Assembly: GCA_051294375.1 (NCBI GenBank)
Contig: CM119270.1
Location: forward strand, 2,573,858 to 2,637,857
Direction of reading: 5' to 3'
DNA from: Paraspadella gotoi
Lineage: Eukaryota; Chaetognatha
DNA: 64,000 nt
The notes under the pieces are model-generated. The model had not been told where the DNA came from and did no database searches. It saw nothing but the letters and a program-made list of their open reading frames with translations. Shown one piece after another: positions 21,526 to 32,447 of the stretch. The position numbers and the translations under genes were made by a program. Positions within the stretch are counted from its first letter, which is position 1; every line of letters begins with the position of its first letter.

Positions 21526-23383
21526 TGATTGTGAAAAGGGCAAAATATCAACATCACGTAAATAAACAAGAACTCCATTGATGCGTAATCATGAAGAGTT
21601 TTTGGTGTTCGATTAAATAGTTAACATAATAATATCTTTATCTTCAATAAATGTGTTTTTCATTGGTTGACCAAATGACCATCGATGGCGATAATTTAAA
21701 AAGCCGACAGTAAATTGGGGTTAACAGGAATTCAAACCTAACAAATTATTTCGCTAGTTATATTTCAGTTTTAAAATAATTTTTATATATATAATATATT
21801 TTTAATCCATAATACAATAATATAACGTAAGGTGGGGAAAGAAAAATTTTTTCTTTAATCAATCTGAAATCTTTAAAAAAAAACTTTCTCTCTCTCTTTC
21901 GTCTCAATGTCTCGTTTCTTCCACCACCGTCTGCTCGAAAAAACTCCTTTTAAATTCGGCCTCTTATCTCGACATCCCTTCAACTAACTACCTTCCTTAC
22001 CTAGTCCTTCAAACGCCCCCTTTATCCGTGATCATCATCAGTGAAAAAAAATCACGATCTTAATCTTCACTTCGGCTCTCTACGACTTTTTTTTTAAATT
22101 CGAGAAAGGAAGAGTTAAGGTGAGAGAAATTGAGTGGGAAAGGTAAGAAAATAAGGAATCAGTTTGAGGGTGAGGTGAAAGGGACGAGTGTGAATCACAT
22201 TGTGATTGAGATGGTAAAAAAGATTATAATTTTGACCACACCACCACCAATTCATCAGTATCAGTGTCCAGTGTCATCCATACGGAACAGCCTAACGCAC
22301 AAAAGCCTTTCCCTTTCCAAGGCTACTAAAGGTTATTAACTAATTAATATTAATGAGAATCCGAACAAAATTAATTCTTATCTTAGCAGACTTAATTGCG
22401 TACAAAAATATCAACGGCCAAGTTTCCAACGCCCCCACTCTCCCTTTTCCCAATCTTCCCTTCCCCTCTCCTCCCTTCACCTCCCCTTCCGCCTCTCTCT
22501 CTCCCCCCCTCTTCTTCCTCCTCTCTCCATTCCACTCTCCCCTCCCCCTCTCTCCCTTCCCCTCTTCCGCTCCCTTCTATCCATTCCCTCATCACCTTCC
22601 TCTCCCGCCCTCCCCTTTACCTTTCCTTCTCCCCTCTCCCTCTCCCTTCCCTCCACCTCTCCCCCTTCCCCTCCCCACTCTCCCCCTTCCTCCCTCTCTC
22701 TCCTTCCTCCCTCTGTGGGACCTCGGGTCTCACTAAAAATCGGACTCTCTCGTCATCGGACGGGAAATTATCCTACCAAATCGAACGGAAAGCTTTTCTC
22801 GCTCTTCTTTAATCCAGCCGGTATGCTATCACGCTCCTCTTCACCTCATTCCTTCATTATTCTTCTCTCTCCTTCGCTCGCCTTCACCTTCGTACCTTAC
22901 TCTCTTCTCCACTCCCCCCCAAACGAAACCCGCCAAATGGCGGACTCTGTGGGCCACTTTGGGGCAGTACAGAAGAGAAGAAGAAGAAGAAGAAGAATAG
23001 AAAGTTATGAGGAAAGAGAAACGAAATCTTTGGTTTTTAAAGACGAAATGTTCGAACATCCGCGATTTTGTTTTGTTTTTCCCGTTTTTCATTCTCTTTC
23101 GTGAGTTTCTTACAAGCCGACAATTTCTTTTTTTTTCTTTTTTTTTCTGTTGTATTTTCTTGGTCTTGTCCTCTTTTCTTTCCTAATCATGTCCGTTCAT
23201 TGGTCCGCAACAGGTAAGAAAAAAAAAAAATATGCAAATAGGTTTTGTAATTATATGTAGTAAGTATAAATGTAGAAATGTTTAGCAAACAATGCCTCGC
23301 CAATTTTTTTATCCTTGACTTTTCTTTTTCATTTCTCCAGGTTCAAGTTCGACTCCAGGTCTCTTCTCAAGGTGTCTCTCTCT

Positions 23384-23417
<34 letters not shown>

Positions 23418-24686
23418 TGAGGGAAAGTTCGACTCGAATTTCACAAAAGAATTAATCGCGAAATAAGAAATTAGGAGGGGGGGGCGGAAAAAATCGGTGG
23501 ATTTTCGAATCTTATTTTTTAGACATACTCGATAAGATTGTTACGCGCCGATCATGATTTTGGCACGACAGTGGCCTCGGGATCTAATTGATATCTGTGT
23601 CCTGCCTCGCCCTTTTCCCCGCGAAGATTCGATTCGAACGGAAGATAAGAAGATTATCAATGATTATCATTATCATTAAATCTGCGGACATTAAACGCTT
23701 TTTTACCGCGTTGGTGGTTTATCTTTAAAAGTAACGTTTATTCACTATTAAATTGAAAGTTTTAATGATTGAATGAAATCAATGAATGGATAAATTTTGA
23801 ATGATTGAGTAATCAATTATTCATGAATGAATAATGAAATAACTTTTCGAAGAAAATACTTTTTTAAAAAAAATGAACCAATATCTCATACGGTAATTCT
23901 TCCTTGAAAGTCGTTTATCTTTGCACCTTCCCCTCCTCCTCTTCCTCCTCCTCCTCCTCCTCCTCCAATTTCCCAGTTTGTTTGTTTAGCAGCTGCTTTG
24001 TTTCTTCTTGTTTATTTTTCTTTCTTTCTTTTTTTTTTTTTTTCCGCCCGAAAGTCCGAAGTTTCTTTTCTCATTTCCGCTTTCGAGAATTTTCTTCGAC
24101 TTCGCCTAAATTTCAGATCTAGAAAAATACTTTTTTTCCTTTTTTTTTTTTCAGTCACGGATTTCTCCGAGTCTGAATTAACGGAAAATAACATTTCAAA
24201 AGTAGTATTGAAACATAAAGACTTGAGTGCCGCCTACCGGCCATATTTTCACGGGAAACGGAAGAAAGCAAAGTAAGGCGAAAGGGGGAAAAAAATGTCA
24301 ATACAATTCTCCCTTTCTAAGATAAAAATGGAAGTTAAAACCTTTATAAATAAAAAAAGTGTGACTTTATGAGATATGGTCAAATAAATTTAAAACCAAT
24401 TTCAAAAAAATATCGTTGATCATTTCCGAAACAAAAGGCGGCAGTGACCGACATTTGGTATTTTTCGCATTAACTCAATTTAATGAATGAATAAATTGAA
24501 AGATCCTACCAAAAACGTTTGATAGAATTTCCCATTGGCTAAATCATCGTCCAATCATCAGCCAGCATTCCTTAATTTTAAAAATACAAACGTAAAAAAA
24601 AATTGAAAGAAAGAAATTCTTAATATTTTCCAAAATTGTTTTTGTCAACAACAGAAAATGACAAATCTATCAAAATATTTCTCTAA

Positions 24687-24719
<33 letters not shown>

Positions 24720-25357
24720 TTGAATTTTTTTATCCCTCGCGTTTTAATGAGGTAGAATTTCATGAAAGGCTGCTTCTCTTTCTCTTTCTCTTTTCTATTT
24801 TTCAGCATCATTGAGACGAAGGCAGACGCCGGGATAAACATTAACAGATAGGCAAAGAAAGAAGAAGAAAGAAATAAAGAAAGAAGTGAAAGTTAAATGA
24901 AAAAAAATGAAAATTAGAGAAATTAAAAGATAGACAAACCATCAATGGATATAACACAAAATTTATGAAGAAAAAAAACATTTCAGAAAATGTACAAACA
25001 ACAGTTTTGTAATTATTCGATTTTTAGTTTGACTTGTGTTTGCCACATGTTCGTAACAAACCCACTTACACATATTTTTTTCCTTTCGGTCTCCTTCTCT
25101 CCTCTCTGTCTCTTCTCTATCTCCCTCTCTCTCACTCAGGGGGGTCCTGTCCTCAGGAACTGGAACATATGCAGCCACTCCCGCTTCCAATCGGCTCAAA
25201 AAACCTCGTCTTCCCAATCGGCTTAAATTTGAGTAGCTCTTGAGGTCATAGTTCAAACGGGTTTAAATAATTGAGACTTTTGCATAGCGAGTTCATTTAG
25301 GTTTCAATCAAAATACTATCCAACTTTTGTGATAATTTTTTTGTCATTATATGATAA
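21526..25357. repeat. Duplication B, copy 2 (3.8 kb)
   Basis: Same order of landmarks as copy 1, same orientation. Differences are mostly one- or two-base indels spread along the length, plus a loss of about 40 bases near 23660 relative to copy 1 at about 18760-18800. The microsatellites also differ in length. Confidence 0.9.
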
Positions 25358-25430
25358 TCCTTTCTTTTCGTTTAAATGATTTAGAGAAAACAAAGTTTTT
25401 ATTAGTTTCAACGAATTTGTTTTTATTGGA

Positions 25431-25476
25431 AAACAGACCATGTTTCGGCTTTGGTTTCAAGCCTTCTTCAGTGTTT
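25431..25476 (-). ncRNA. Hammerhead-ribozyme-like motif, left arm
   Basis: Read on the minus strand: stem I AAACA, CTGAAGA (complement of 25465-25471), stem II GGCTT/AAGCC, GAAAC (complement of 25442-25446), a two-pair stem III, then GTC (complement of 25436-25438) and TGTTT closing stem I. This is the type I order with a very short helix III. One unpaired A stands between the CTGANGA box and stem II, unlike the textbook core, so activity is uncertain. Confidence 0.45.
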
Positions 25477-25505
25477 GTGAATTAGACAAAATATTGTGCA
25501 AAAGA

Positions 25506-25543
<38 letters not shown>

Positions 25544-25817
25544 AAAGTTTCCAACAAGTGGTGAGACAGAATAGTGGTCAGAGGTGAGGACAGGGTAAGT
25601 TGAACACAGATTGAGTGAGTTTTTGAAAAGAAATGAAATTTGTTAGAGAGAAAGAGAGAGAGAGAAGATAGACTTAACAGGGATAAATAAATATTAAAAA
25701 TATACATTGTGCAATGTACAACAGTGATAAATGTTTAAAACTGAAAAAGATTGGTGAGAATTTTTTAACAATTGCAAAAGAGTGAATCTCTTTTGCACAA
25801 TATTTTGTCTAAATCAC

Positions 25818-25863
25818 AAACACTGAAGAAGGCTTGAAACCAAAAGCCGAAACATGTCTGTTT
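25818..25863 (+). ncRNA. Hammerhead-ribozyme-like motif, right arm
   Basis: AAACA (25818-25822), CTGAAGA (25823-25829), extra A, GGCTT stem II (25831-25835) closed by AAGCC (25844-25848), GAAAC (25849-25853), AT loop, GTC (25856-25858), TGTTT (25859-25863). Against the left arm the helix III loop is one base shorter. Both arms keep all conserved core bases. Confidence 0.45.
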
Positions 25864-25909
25864 TCCAATAAAAAAATTCGTTGANNNNNNNNNNNNNNNN
25901 NNNNNNNNN

Positions 25910-26310
25910 CCTTTCTTCTTTTTTTAAACTAACATAAAATGTCCTCAAAAACTCCTCTGGTCTCGAGTTGAGGTGGCTCGTCCGAGATGTTTCTTAAACC
26001 TTTGACATAAAATCGAAGCCTTGACGCAAGAGAAGGAGGATGAGGAGGAGAAGTGGAGGAGGGGGAAAGGAGGAGGAGGAAGGAGGAGGAAGAGGATCAT
26101 GATCATGAAATGACGATAGCAAGAGTCAAGTCAGGGAAAAGCATCTCTGGACTAGGAGTCGGGGAAAGGGACTTTTCAAAATGTGAGTAAATAGGGAAGA
26201 TGAATACGACTATGAGGTCGACAGCGAGAGGGACAACAACGACGCACAAACGACAACAACGACACGAACGATTAAAGAAAAAACTATAAAAAAATGGGCC
26301 GGTTATGAGT
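25910..26310. other. Unassigned stretch with purine-rich AGG block
   Basis: Ordinary sequence with an AGGAGG-rich run at 26035-26098. No gene seen. Confidence 0.5.
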
Positions 26311-26740
26311 GTCGACAAACGACGACGACGAAGAACGAACGACGACGTAGACGAACGACGACGATGAAGAACGACGACGACGACGAAAACGACGAAGACG
26401 ATGAAGACGACGACTATGAAGAGATGACGACGACAGACGATGAAGTCGAGGACGACGACGAAGACGACGACGACGACCTACCACCAAATAAAAATTCCCG
26501 ACGAACGACGATGAAGATAACAATAAGACAAAAAAAATTCATTGCGGATGTTGTTATTGTTTGTCGTCCGTCCGTCGTCATCCCATGCAATTTTCCGATT
26601 TTAATTTCAGATTTTTGAAGGAATTTCGATCTCTTCAAAAAAATTTGGACAAGTGGGTACAAAGTTTGACTAGGTTCCTCGTTTTCGAGTGTCCAAACGA
26701 TGACGTCTAAGATGATGGACGAGGACGACGACGACGAAAC
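26311..26740. repeat. (GAC)n-rich region
   Basis: Interrupted GAC/GAA triplet runs at about 26315-26480 and 26718-26740. They yield Asp-rich + and Arg/Ser-rich - frames, which are translations of the repeat. Confidence 0.8.
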
Positions 26741-27068
26741 ACCAACCTAAATATTTCCAGAACTTAACTTAAAGACTTTTGGAATTGAACGGCATCGGAC
26801 TCGATGAACGGTGGACTGGAAATTTTAGAGATATTGGGTGGAAAATTTTGCTTTCTTTTATTAATCAATTTCTTTTTCTTTTAATAATAAATTTAAATCT
26901 CATGCGAATATCAGTATAAGATATTTTCTTATTTTTTGGTTTCGCCTTTACGTTAATTTCTGTATTACAAAAAATGATTAAAAAGAAAAAAAAAATAAGA
27001 AGAGTGTAATTATTTTAAATCACACATCTGTCGAAACCTTTGACCTGAAAATTTACCAGTTTTAATAT
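26741..27068. other. AT-rich stretch, nothing recognised
   Basis: No repeat, open frame or site that I can support. Confidence 0.5.
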
Positions 27069-27127
<59 letters not shown>

Positions 27128-27225
27128 CTCTCTCCTCTCTTCCCTTCCTCTTCATCTCACACAACATTCCTCCCAGTTCATTTTCCGCTCCTCCTCCTCC
27201 TCCTCCTCCTCTCCTCCTCCTTCCT
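27069..27225. repeat. (TC)n and (TCC)n tracts
   Basis: TC run at 27069-27135 and TCC run at about 27190-27220. Confidence 0.85.
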
Positions 27226-27915
27226 TATTTTTCATTCACGTCTCCTTTTTCTTCCTCCTTTTCCACATCAACGAAGAAGGAAAGAGGACGCGACGTCATT
27301 TTCACGTGAAACACTTCTTATTTTTTTCCGTGTTTTTTGCTTTTTTTTTTCATTTTGGGGTTGAAAAAAATTATGAAAAACTAAACAAACTAAACTAATA
27401 ATACTAAAAACGCCTCGACCCTTTTTATACAAAACTGAGATTTGAAACATTACGTCGGTGAAAAAAAATATGTGTCCGTTCGGGCTGGCAGTTTTGGTGC
27501 TCCACATTTTCTTCTGGGTGATTTTCCTAACTGAGGAAAACTCGAACCATTTTTAGCGTCGCGCCGTTTATTATATAAATTTATATTTGTAAATTTCCCC
27601 CAAAAAAAATTATCTGGATTTTTTTTTATATTCTTCGCTGATTCAGCATTCACATTCACCATTCACATTCACATTTTAAAAATCCAGTTCAATGCGTTAA
27701 ATATAAATTAAGGCATATTCCGGAGAAAAAAATTGTTTAAAATAATTAAAACGTAAAAATATTAGAAACTAAACGACAATGATGCGACATGCAGCAATGA
27801 AACGGCCTCAATGAATTGTAGACATGCAAAACGGAAATAGATGCCTATGCAAGCAGATACTTCGCTTTTATAATTATGAATAATACCATTTTCACTGTAC
27901 TATATTTAAAAATTG
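27226..27915. other. Mixed AT-rich stretch, no gene
   Basis: Homopolymer-rich AT sequence. Two overlapping minus frames (27268-27507, 27450-27662) have no recognisable domain. Confidence 0.45.
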
Positions 27916-27949
27916 GTTTAAAAACTACTTTCCGCTTCGGCAAGAGGGC

Positions 27950-28240
27950 GACAAGAAGCACAGGTTTTTAGAGTTTCTAGCCGCAGCGATATTGATTGAC
28001 CGTCGGCGAAAAGGCGGATGGGAAGGGCGGAAGGCGGGCGAAGTGGGCGGGAGGCCCGGCCGGAAAGTAGGGGGCGGGGCGGCCGGAGAAGGTTTGGGGG
28101 GTTGGATATGTCTAGATCGTGGTCGAGATCTATGGTTAATCGGCGATCGGCAAAGAGACGCGAGAGACGCAAAAGACGGCGAGAATAAGAGAATTTCGAC
28201 GAGAGTTCAAAATGAATGGGAGGAAGAAAATCTTCTCTTT
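27950..28240. other. CpG- and G-rich island
   Basis: GGCGGGCG-type G-rich sequence (about 28010-28095) in otherwise AT-rich DNA, then a frame reading MSRSWSRSMVNRRSAKRRER at 28110-28169 that soon stops. It could be a promoter or first-exon island. No downstream gene was found to support that. Confidence 0.3.
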
Positions 28241-28282
28241 CATTCCAGAGGCCAAAATCGGAGTTTTTTTTTGTTTTTTAGT

Positions 28283-28294
28283 GGAGAGAGAGAG

Positions 28295-28365
<71 letters not shown>

Positions 28366-28400
28366 AGAGGGAGAGAGTCAGAGACCAAGAGAGTTGAGAG
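28283..28400. repeat. (GA)n tract
   Basis: Interrupted GA run; the overlapping Glu-Arg frame is a shadow. Confidence 0.85.
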
Positions 28401-28599
28401 AGATAGGCAGTGAAAAAAAGACGGGAATAAGATTTAGAGAAAGAAAAAAAGAGTAAAGAAAAAAAGAAGAAGTGGATGGTTGAAAGATCCGTGGAGGAGG
28501 AATTGGATTAGAGACGGAGTGACAGATAAGAAAAATCAGAAGGAAAAGAAAAAAAAGAAAAAAGACAAGAGAAAGATCATGATAGAATGAGAAATCTCA

Positions 28600-29090
28600 T
28601 CTGGAAGAGGAAATTCGGAGATTCGAGAGAGAGAAGAAAATGAAGAAGAGATAGAAAGTATGATAAAGAAAGGAAAACAGAGAGATTAGAAGAGAGAAAA
28701 GGAAATGAGAAGAGATTAGAAAGAAAGAAAGGAAATTGAGAAAGAGATTAGAAAGAGAGAAAAGGAAATGAGAAGAGATTAGAAAGAAAGAAAAGTAAAG
28801 AATGAGAAGAGATTATAAAGAAAGAAAAGGAAAAATGAGAAGAGATTTAGAAAGAAGTAAATAGGGAAAAATGGTGAAGAATTAGAAAAGAATCAAAGGA
28901 AAAGAAATTGAAGATTAGAAAGGAAAAAGAAAAGGTAAAATGATTAAAAGAGAGTAAAAAAGAGAAAGAAAAATTAAAAGGAGAGATGGGAAAGAGTACG
29001 AAAGAAAAAATAAATGGAAAGAGATTAGATATGAAAAAAGAAATAAACGAAGAGATTAAAAGGAAAAAAAATGAAAAAAGGTTTAGGAAA
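28600..29090. repeat. Purine-rich tandem repeat, unit about 35 bp
   Basis: Repeats of AGAAGAGATTAGAAAGAAAG followed by AAAAGGAAATG, clearest at 28683-28870, then decaying into general A/G-rich DNA. Confidence 0.8.
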
Positions 29091-29220
29091 AGGAAAAAAT
29101 CTTTTAAATTTTTTGTTCTTTTTCCTCGGTTCCATTTTTTCCAGTTCCACTTTTCGTCTGCTCTTTTCCTCTGCATTCCTGCGATTTCCAAAGATTAGTG
29201 GCAGCGGGGAAATCTTGCTT

Positions 29221-29425
29221 GCCTGCTATTGCTTACCTGATTTGCTTTCCTTTTTGTCTTCTCTTTGCAGGCCGTTTTGCTTGCTGTCTCGGTGAATTTC
29301 GATACCGGTTTTGTCGCTCTCTCACTGCTATTGCTTACTGATATTGGCTTCCTTTTTGCTTCTCTGCAGTCCGTTTTGCTTTGAAACTAATAAAACTTTG
29401 TTTTTTCTCTAAATTTTTTTGTCTA
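29221..29425. repeat. Two direct repeats and a shared tail
   Basis: CTGCTATTGCTTAC...TTTGCAGGCCGTTTTGCTT (29224-29282) recurs at 29328-29384. The following TTTGAAACTAATAAAACTTT and CTCTAAAT (29388-29420) match the reverse complement of 25365-25407, the flank just outside the left arm of the ribozyme-like element. Confidence 0.6.
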
Positions 29426-29696
29426 ATTTTTCCATGTTTTTCAAACATTACAGTCAATCCATTCCTAATTTGTACAATCCAATAAAATGAAATACAGTAA
29501 ACAATCCTAATTACTAATCGGGATTCTAAACATTTTCATGTCAGATCTTAAAATTACATGTCAGAGTGAAAACTTTCTTTTCAAATGATCTTACTCTCAA
29601 CGTAACCCTCACGCGGGTCAGCTTTTCTTGACCTCGGTTTTTACCCCCCGGGGCGGGAACCGCAGTCAAAAAAAATACCTTAGCTAACGCAACACA
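29426..29696. other. Unassigned stretch with GC hairpin
   Basis: AT-rich, except for 29629-29670 where TGAC, CGGTT and CCCC are mirrored by GGGG, AACCG and GTCA, making a possible hairpin. No gene. Confidence 0.35.
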
Positions 29697-29731
29697 TGCG
29701 TCGTCGTCGTCATCGTCGTCGTCGTCGTCTT
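29697..29731. repeat. (GTC)n microsatellite
   Basis: About eleven CGT/CAT triplets. Confidence 0.9.
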
Positions 29732-30240
29732 CGATTCTTTATTTATCCAACCGCAAATATTTCCCCTCATTTTTTAATGGGGAGAAGTACATTAAGCTGT
29801 TGTGGAAGGAGAAGCATGCGGCATAGCATAGTTGAAACTTAGTGTGCAGGTGAAAATTTGATTAATATTTTTTGTAGAATCCTTTGCAGGTTGTAGATGA
29901 ATAATTAGAGAATAATAAATAGTTAATAATTCGTAATACCCGATAAGCAGTTAAATTTAATTTTAATTAAATAGCGTTTCAGCCCTACTATGAAATATTA
30001 CCTTTTTTTCACTTTTATTACATTAATAAATTACGAAATTCGATAAAAAAGCGAGGCGGCTCATCAAAGGTGGTTTCGAGAATACTTAGGAATTCCGAGT
30101 TAAAGCCCCCCCNNNNNNNNNNNNNNNNNNNNNNNNNAAAAAAAATTCCTAAATGTGTTATGTATAGAAGGAGGAAGAAAAACAAAAACCCTTTCGATGT
30201 AAACAATGGGGTGGGAGAGGAGAGATAATCGTAACTCCCC
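29732..30240. other. AT-rich stretch with a 25-N gap
   Basis: No gene seen. A placeholder gap at 30113-30137 sits between C and A homopolymers. Confidence 0.5.
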
Positions 30241-30244
30241 CACA

Positions 30245-30245
30245 T

Positions 30246-30276
<31 letters not shown>

Positions 30277-30441
30277 CGAGAGAGAGAGAGAGAGGAAGAG
30301 CGAGAGAAGAGAGAGAGAGGAGAGAAGAGAGAATGGGGAGAGGAAAAGGGCGTCCGCATGTTTGGACCCGGCAATATTTTTTTTTCCTGGGAAAAGTTCT
30401 GGAGAGTTTTTGATTCTCGGCCACTAATTGCCGTTCTCTCT

Positions 30442-30476
<35 letters not shown>

Positions 30477-30530
30477 TGCTCTCTCTCTCTCTCGCTCTGC
30501 TTCTCTCTACGCGCTTCTCTCTCTCGCGTA
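30245..30530. repeat. (GA)n and (TC)n tracts in inverted arrangement
   Basis: GA run at 30245-30340 and TC run at 30436-30525, about 95 bases apart, able to form a long stem. Both strands show low-complexity frames here. Confidence 0.85.
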
Positions 30531-30653
30531 AGGAGCATACGTGTTACGGCGAAGAATAAACGTGGTGAAGCCGAAGTCAAAAGATAAAGAAAACAATGTG
30601 AACATTCAAAAGGAAACACATCGGCAGAGAACCAAACAGAACCAGATCGGCCA

Positions 30654-30677
30654 CCCCCCCCGGGGGGTTGGGGGGGG
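30654..30677. other. C8-G6 palindrome followed by G8
   Basis: Eight C directly followed by six G, TT and eight G. The sequence can form a hairpin or, on +, contribute to a G-quadruplex. It could also be a local consensus error at a homopolymer. Confidence 0.5.
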
Positions 30678-30786
30678 AGAGGTGAAGAGAGCAAGAGGTA
30701 GAAGGAGATAGGGGAAGGGTTGGCGGGGAGGACTGATAAGAGGGCGGGGAAAAAGCAAAGAACATGTGACAGCGCTGAGTGTAAAG

Positions 30787-31164
30787 TTATGAGAGAAAAT
30801 CGGGGGGAAAAAGTTGTCGGGGATATAAAATGAAGGAAAAATATAAATGATTTGAGAATTGTCGGAAACTGCAGAGTAATTTTATCAGATAAGAGTTCTT
30901 GTGGCGAAATATATGCGCCAATATTTCAATTAAACAGTAGCAAGATTCATTTTTCAACGGCGCGTCCAACTTAATTTTGTGAGTCTCCTCGTCGCGAAAT
31001 CGAAGTTGGATGGAGACCGAATCTAACTGCATGTGACCAATAACAATGCAGTAAGGGATCGAAGTCGATTCGATCAAGTTAGTCAAATAGGAGGAGGATA
31101 CATATTCTGTTTTGTTTACGATAAATAGTTGCAAACGGTTTTCATTCCTACAATGAAAACGCAA
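30787..31164 (-). other. Open frame of 125 codons, unassigned
   Basis: This minus-strand frame has ordinary amino-acid composition (unlike the repeat shadows), including SIQLRFRDEETHKIKLDAPL in its middle, but no motif I recognise. There is no supporting neighbour. It may be a decayed element fragment or chance. Confidence 0.25.
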
Positions 31165-31284
31165 TTACAATTTAAATGATAACCTGACAATATTTTAAAA
31201 ATATGCTTTTCAGAGGAACCGCAGCTTAGATTCAAAGTTTTGTTGTATCAATTAAAAAATATCAATTCAAAAGTAATACAATTT

Positions 31285-31515
31285 GATACCGGTGTTGCTA
31301 AATCATGCTGTAAGATCCATGCAGCCAAAAAATAGGCTATAAGAATTCAATCGCAGCCAAATCACATCGGCAAGATCCAATCTGCCGCAAATCAACCATT
31401 TAATATCAATGCGGCCAAATCGACACGCTGCGCGGGGGCCGGGATTTTTTGAAATCTCTGAGAAAAAAATTTAAAGTTTTTCACAAAACTCTCGCGAGAC
31501 AAGAAATCTATCCCT
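31285..31515. repeat. GATCCATGCAGCCAAA repeat region, copy 1
   Basis: Tandem GATCCATGCAGCCAAA-like and CGGCCAAATC-like units, then a 100-bp stretch with AATTTAAAGTTTTTCAC and CTCGCGAGACAAGAAATC. The same order recurs at 32125-32447. Confidence 0.8.
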
Positions 31516-31600
31516 CCCTGCTCTGTCTGCTCTCTCTTCTCTCTTCTCCATCTCTCCTCTCTCTCTCTCTCGATCTCTCTCTCTCTCTTACTACTCTTTT
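31516..31600. repeat. (TC)n tract
   Basis: Interrupted TC run. Confidence 0.8.
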
Positions 31601-32124
31601 GCTCTGCTCTCGAACGAACGGACGTATGCATCGAGCTCTGAAATTTTTCGGAATTAACAGTAACAAAAAAACACTAAAAAATCTAAAAAAACAAAAAAAA
31701 ACAAACTTTTTCGTCAATTTCTCTAAATTTATATTCATGCCTTATCCTTAAAATATGCCAAGTTTATCCAAAAGAAAACAATACTAACATACATAGATCA
31801 GCTGATGTTTCTCACAGCGCTCTAGACCAATAGACAGGTGTTATGTCGTCCAAAACAAAGAGGACACGAATTGCGTCAAACCAGAAAAGTCGTGGAAAAA
31901 CTAAAAACTCCAAAGATACTGCTTTTTGAAAATGATACAGAAATGAGATTTTTTGAAAGAAACATTTCTACTAATGAAGTTGAAACACGCCTTTTTCAAA
32001 GATTTTGAACTCTCAAACCCAGAACGTAAGTCTGCTTGCCCGCCGTCTAATAAGTCTGGGCTATAACAAAAATGCTAGTCCAACATCAATATAACACAAA
32101 ATGTCTCACCCTCATTCTCTCTGG
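31601..32124. other. AT-rich stretch, nothing recognised
   Basis: Between the two copies of the GATCCATGCAGCC repeat. No gene or site supported. Confidence 0.5.
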
Positions 32125-32447
32125 GGGGTGTTGCTAAATCAATGCTGTAAGATCCATGCAGCCAAATAAATGCTATAAGATCCATGCAGCCAAATCAATC
32201 GGCCAAATCAATCTGGCCAAATCAACTCATNNNNNNNNNNAATGCTGTAAGATCCATGCAGCCAAAAAAATACTATAAGATCCATGCAGCCAAATCAATT
32301 CGGCCAAATCAATCTGGCCAAATCAACACATTTAAATCAATGTGGCCAAATCGACACGGCTGCGCGGGAGGCCAGGGATTTTTGAAATTTGAGAAAAAAA
32401 TTTAAAGTTTTTCACCAAAACCTCGCGAGACAAGAAATCTATCCCTA
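32125..32447. repeat. GATCCATGCAGCCAAA repeat region, copy 2
   Basis: Two internal subcopies (32140-32230 and 32241-32340) separated by a 10-N placeholder, then the same 3' block as copy 1, ending at CAAGAAATCTATCCCT. Confidence 0.8.

Larger units (their letters stand above)
25408..25884. mobile_element. Inverted-repeat element with ribozyme-like arms
   Basis: The left arm (25408-25507) and right arm (about 25787-25884) are inverted copies over roughly 100 bases with few mismatches. The interior (25508-25786) holds GA runs, ordinary sequence, and a perfect 10-bp stem GCAAAAGAG(T)...CTCTTTTGC near 25774-25796. Each arm carries a hammerhead-like core pointing outward. No reverse transcriptase or endonuclease frame is inside, so it is a non-autonomous or collapsed copy. 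The right end is cut by a 25-N gap at 25885-25909. Known parallels are Penelope-like element termini, which may be inverted, and retrozymes. Confidence 0.55.

Noticed and set aside
26364-26618. Asp-rich acidic 84-codon frame
   Set aside because: Produced by (GAC)n triplets, with no conserved start context or neighbouring exons.
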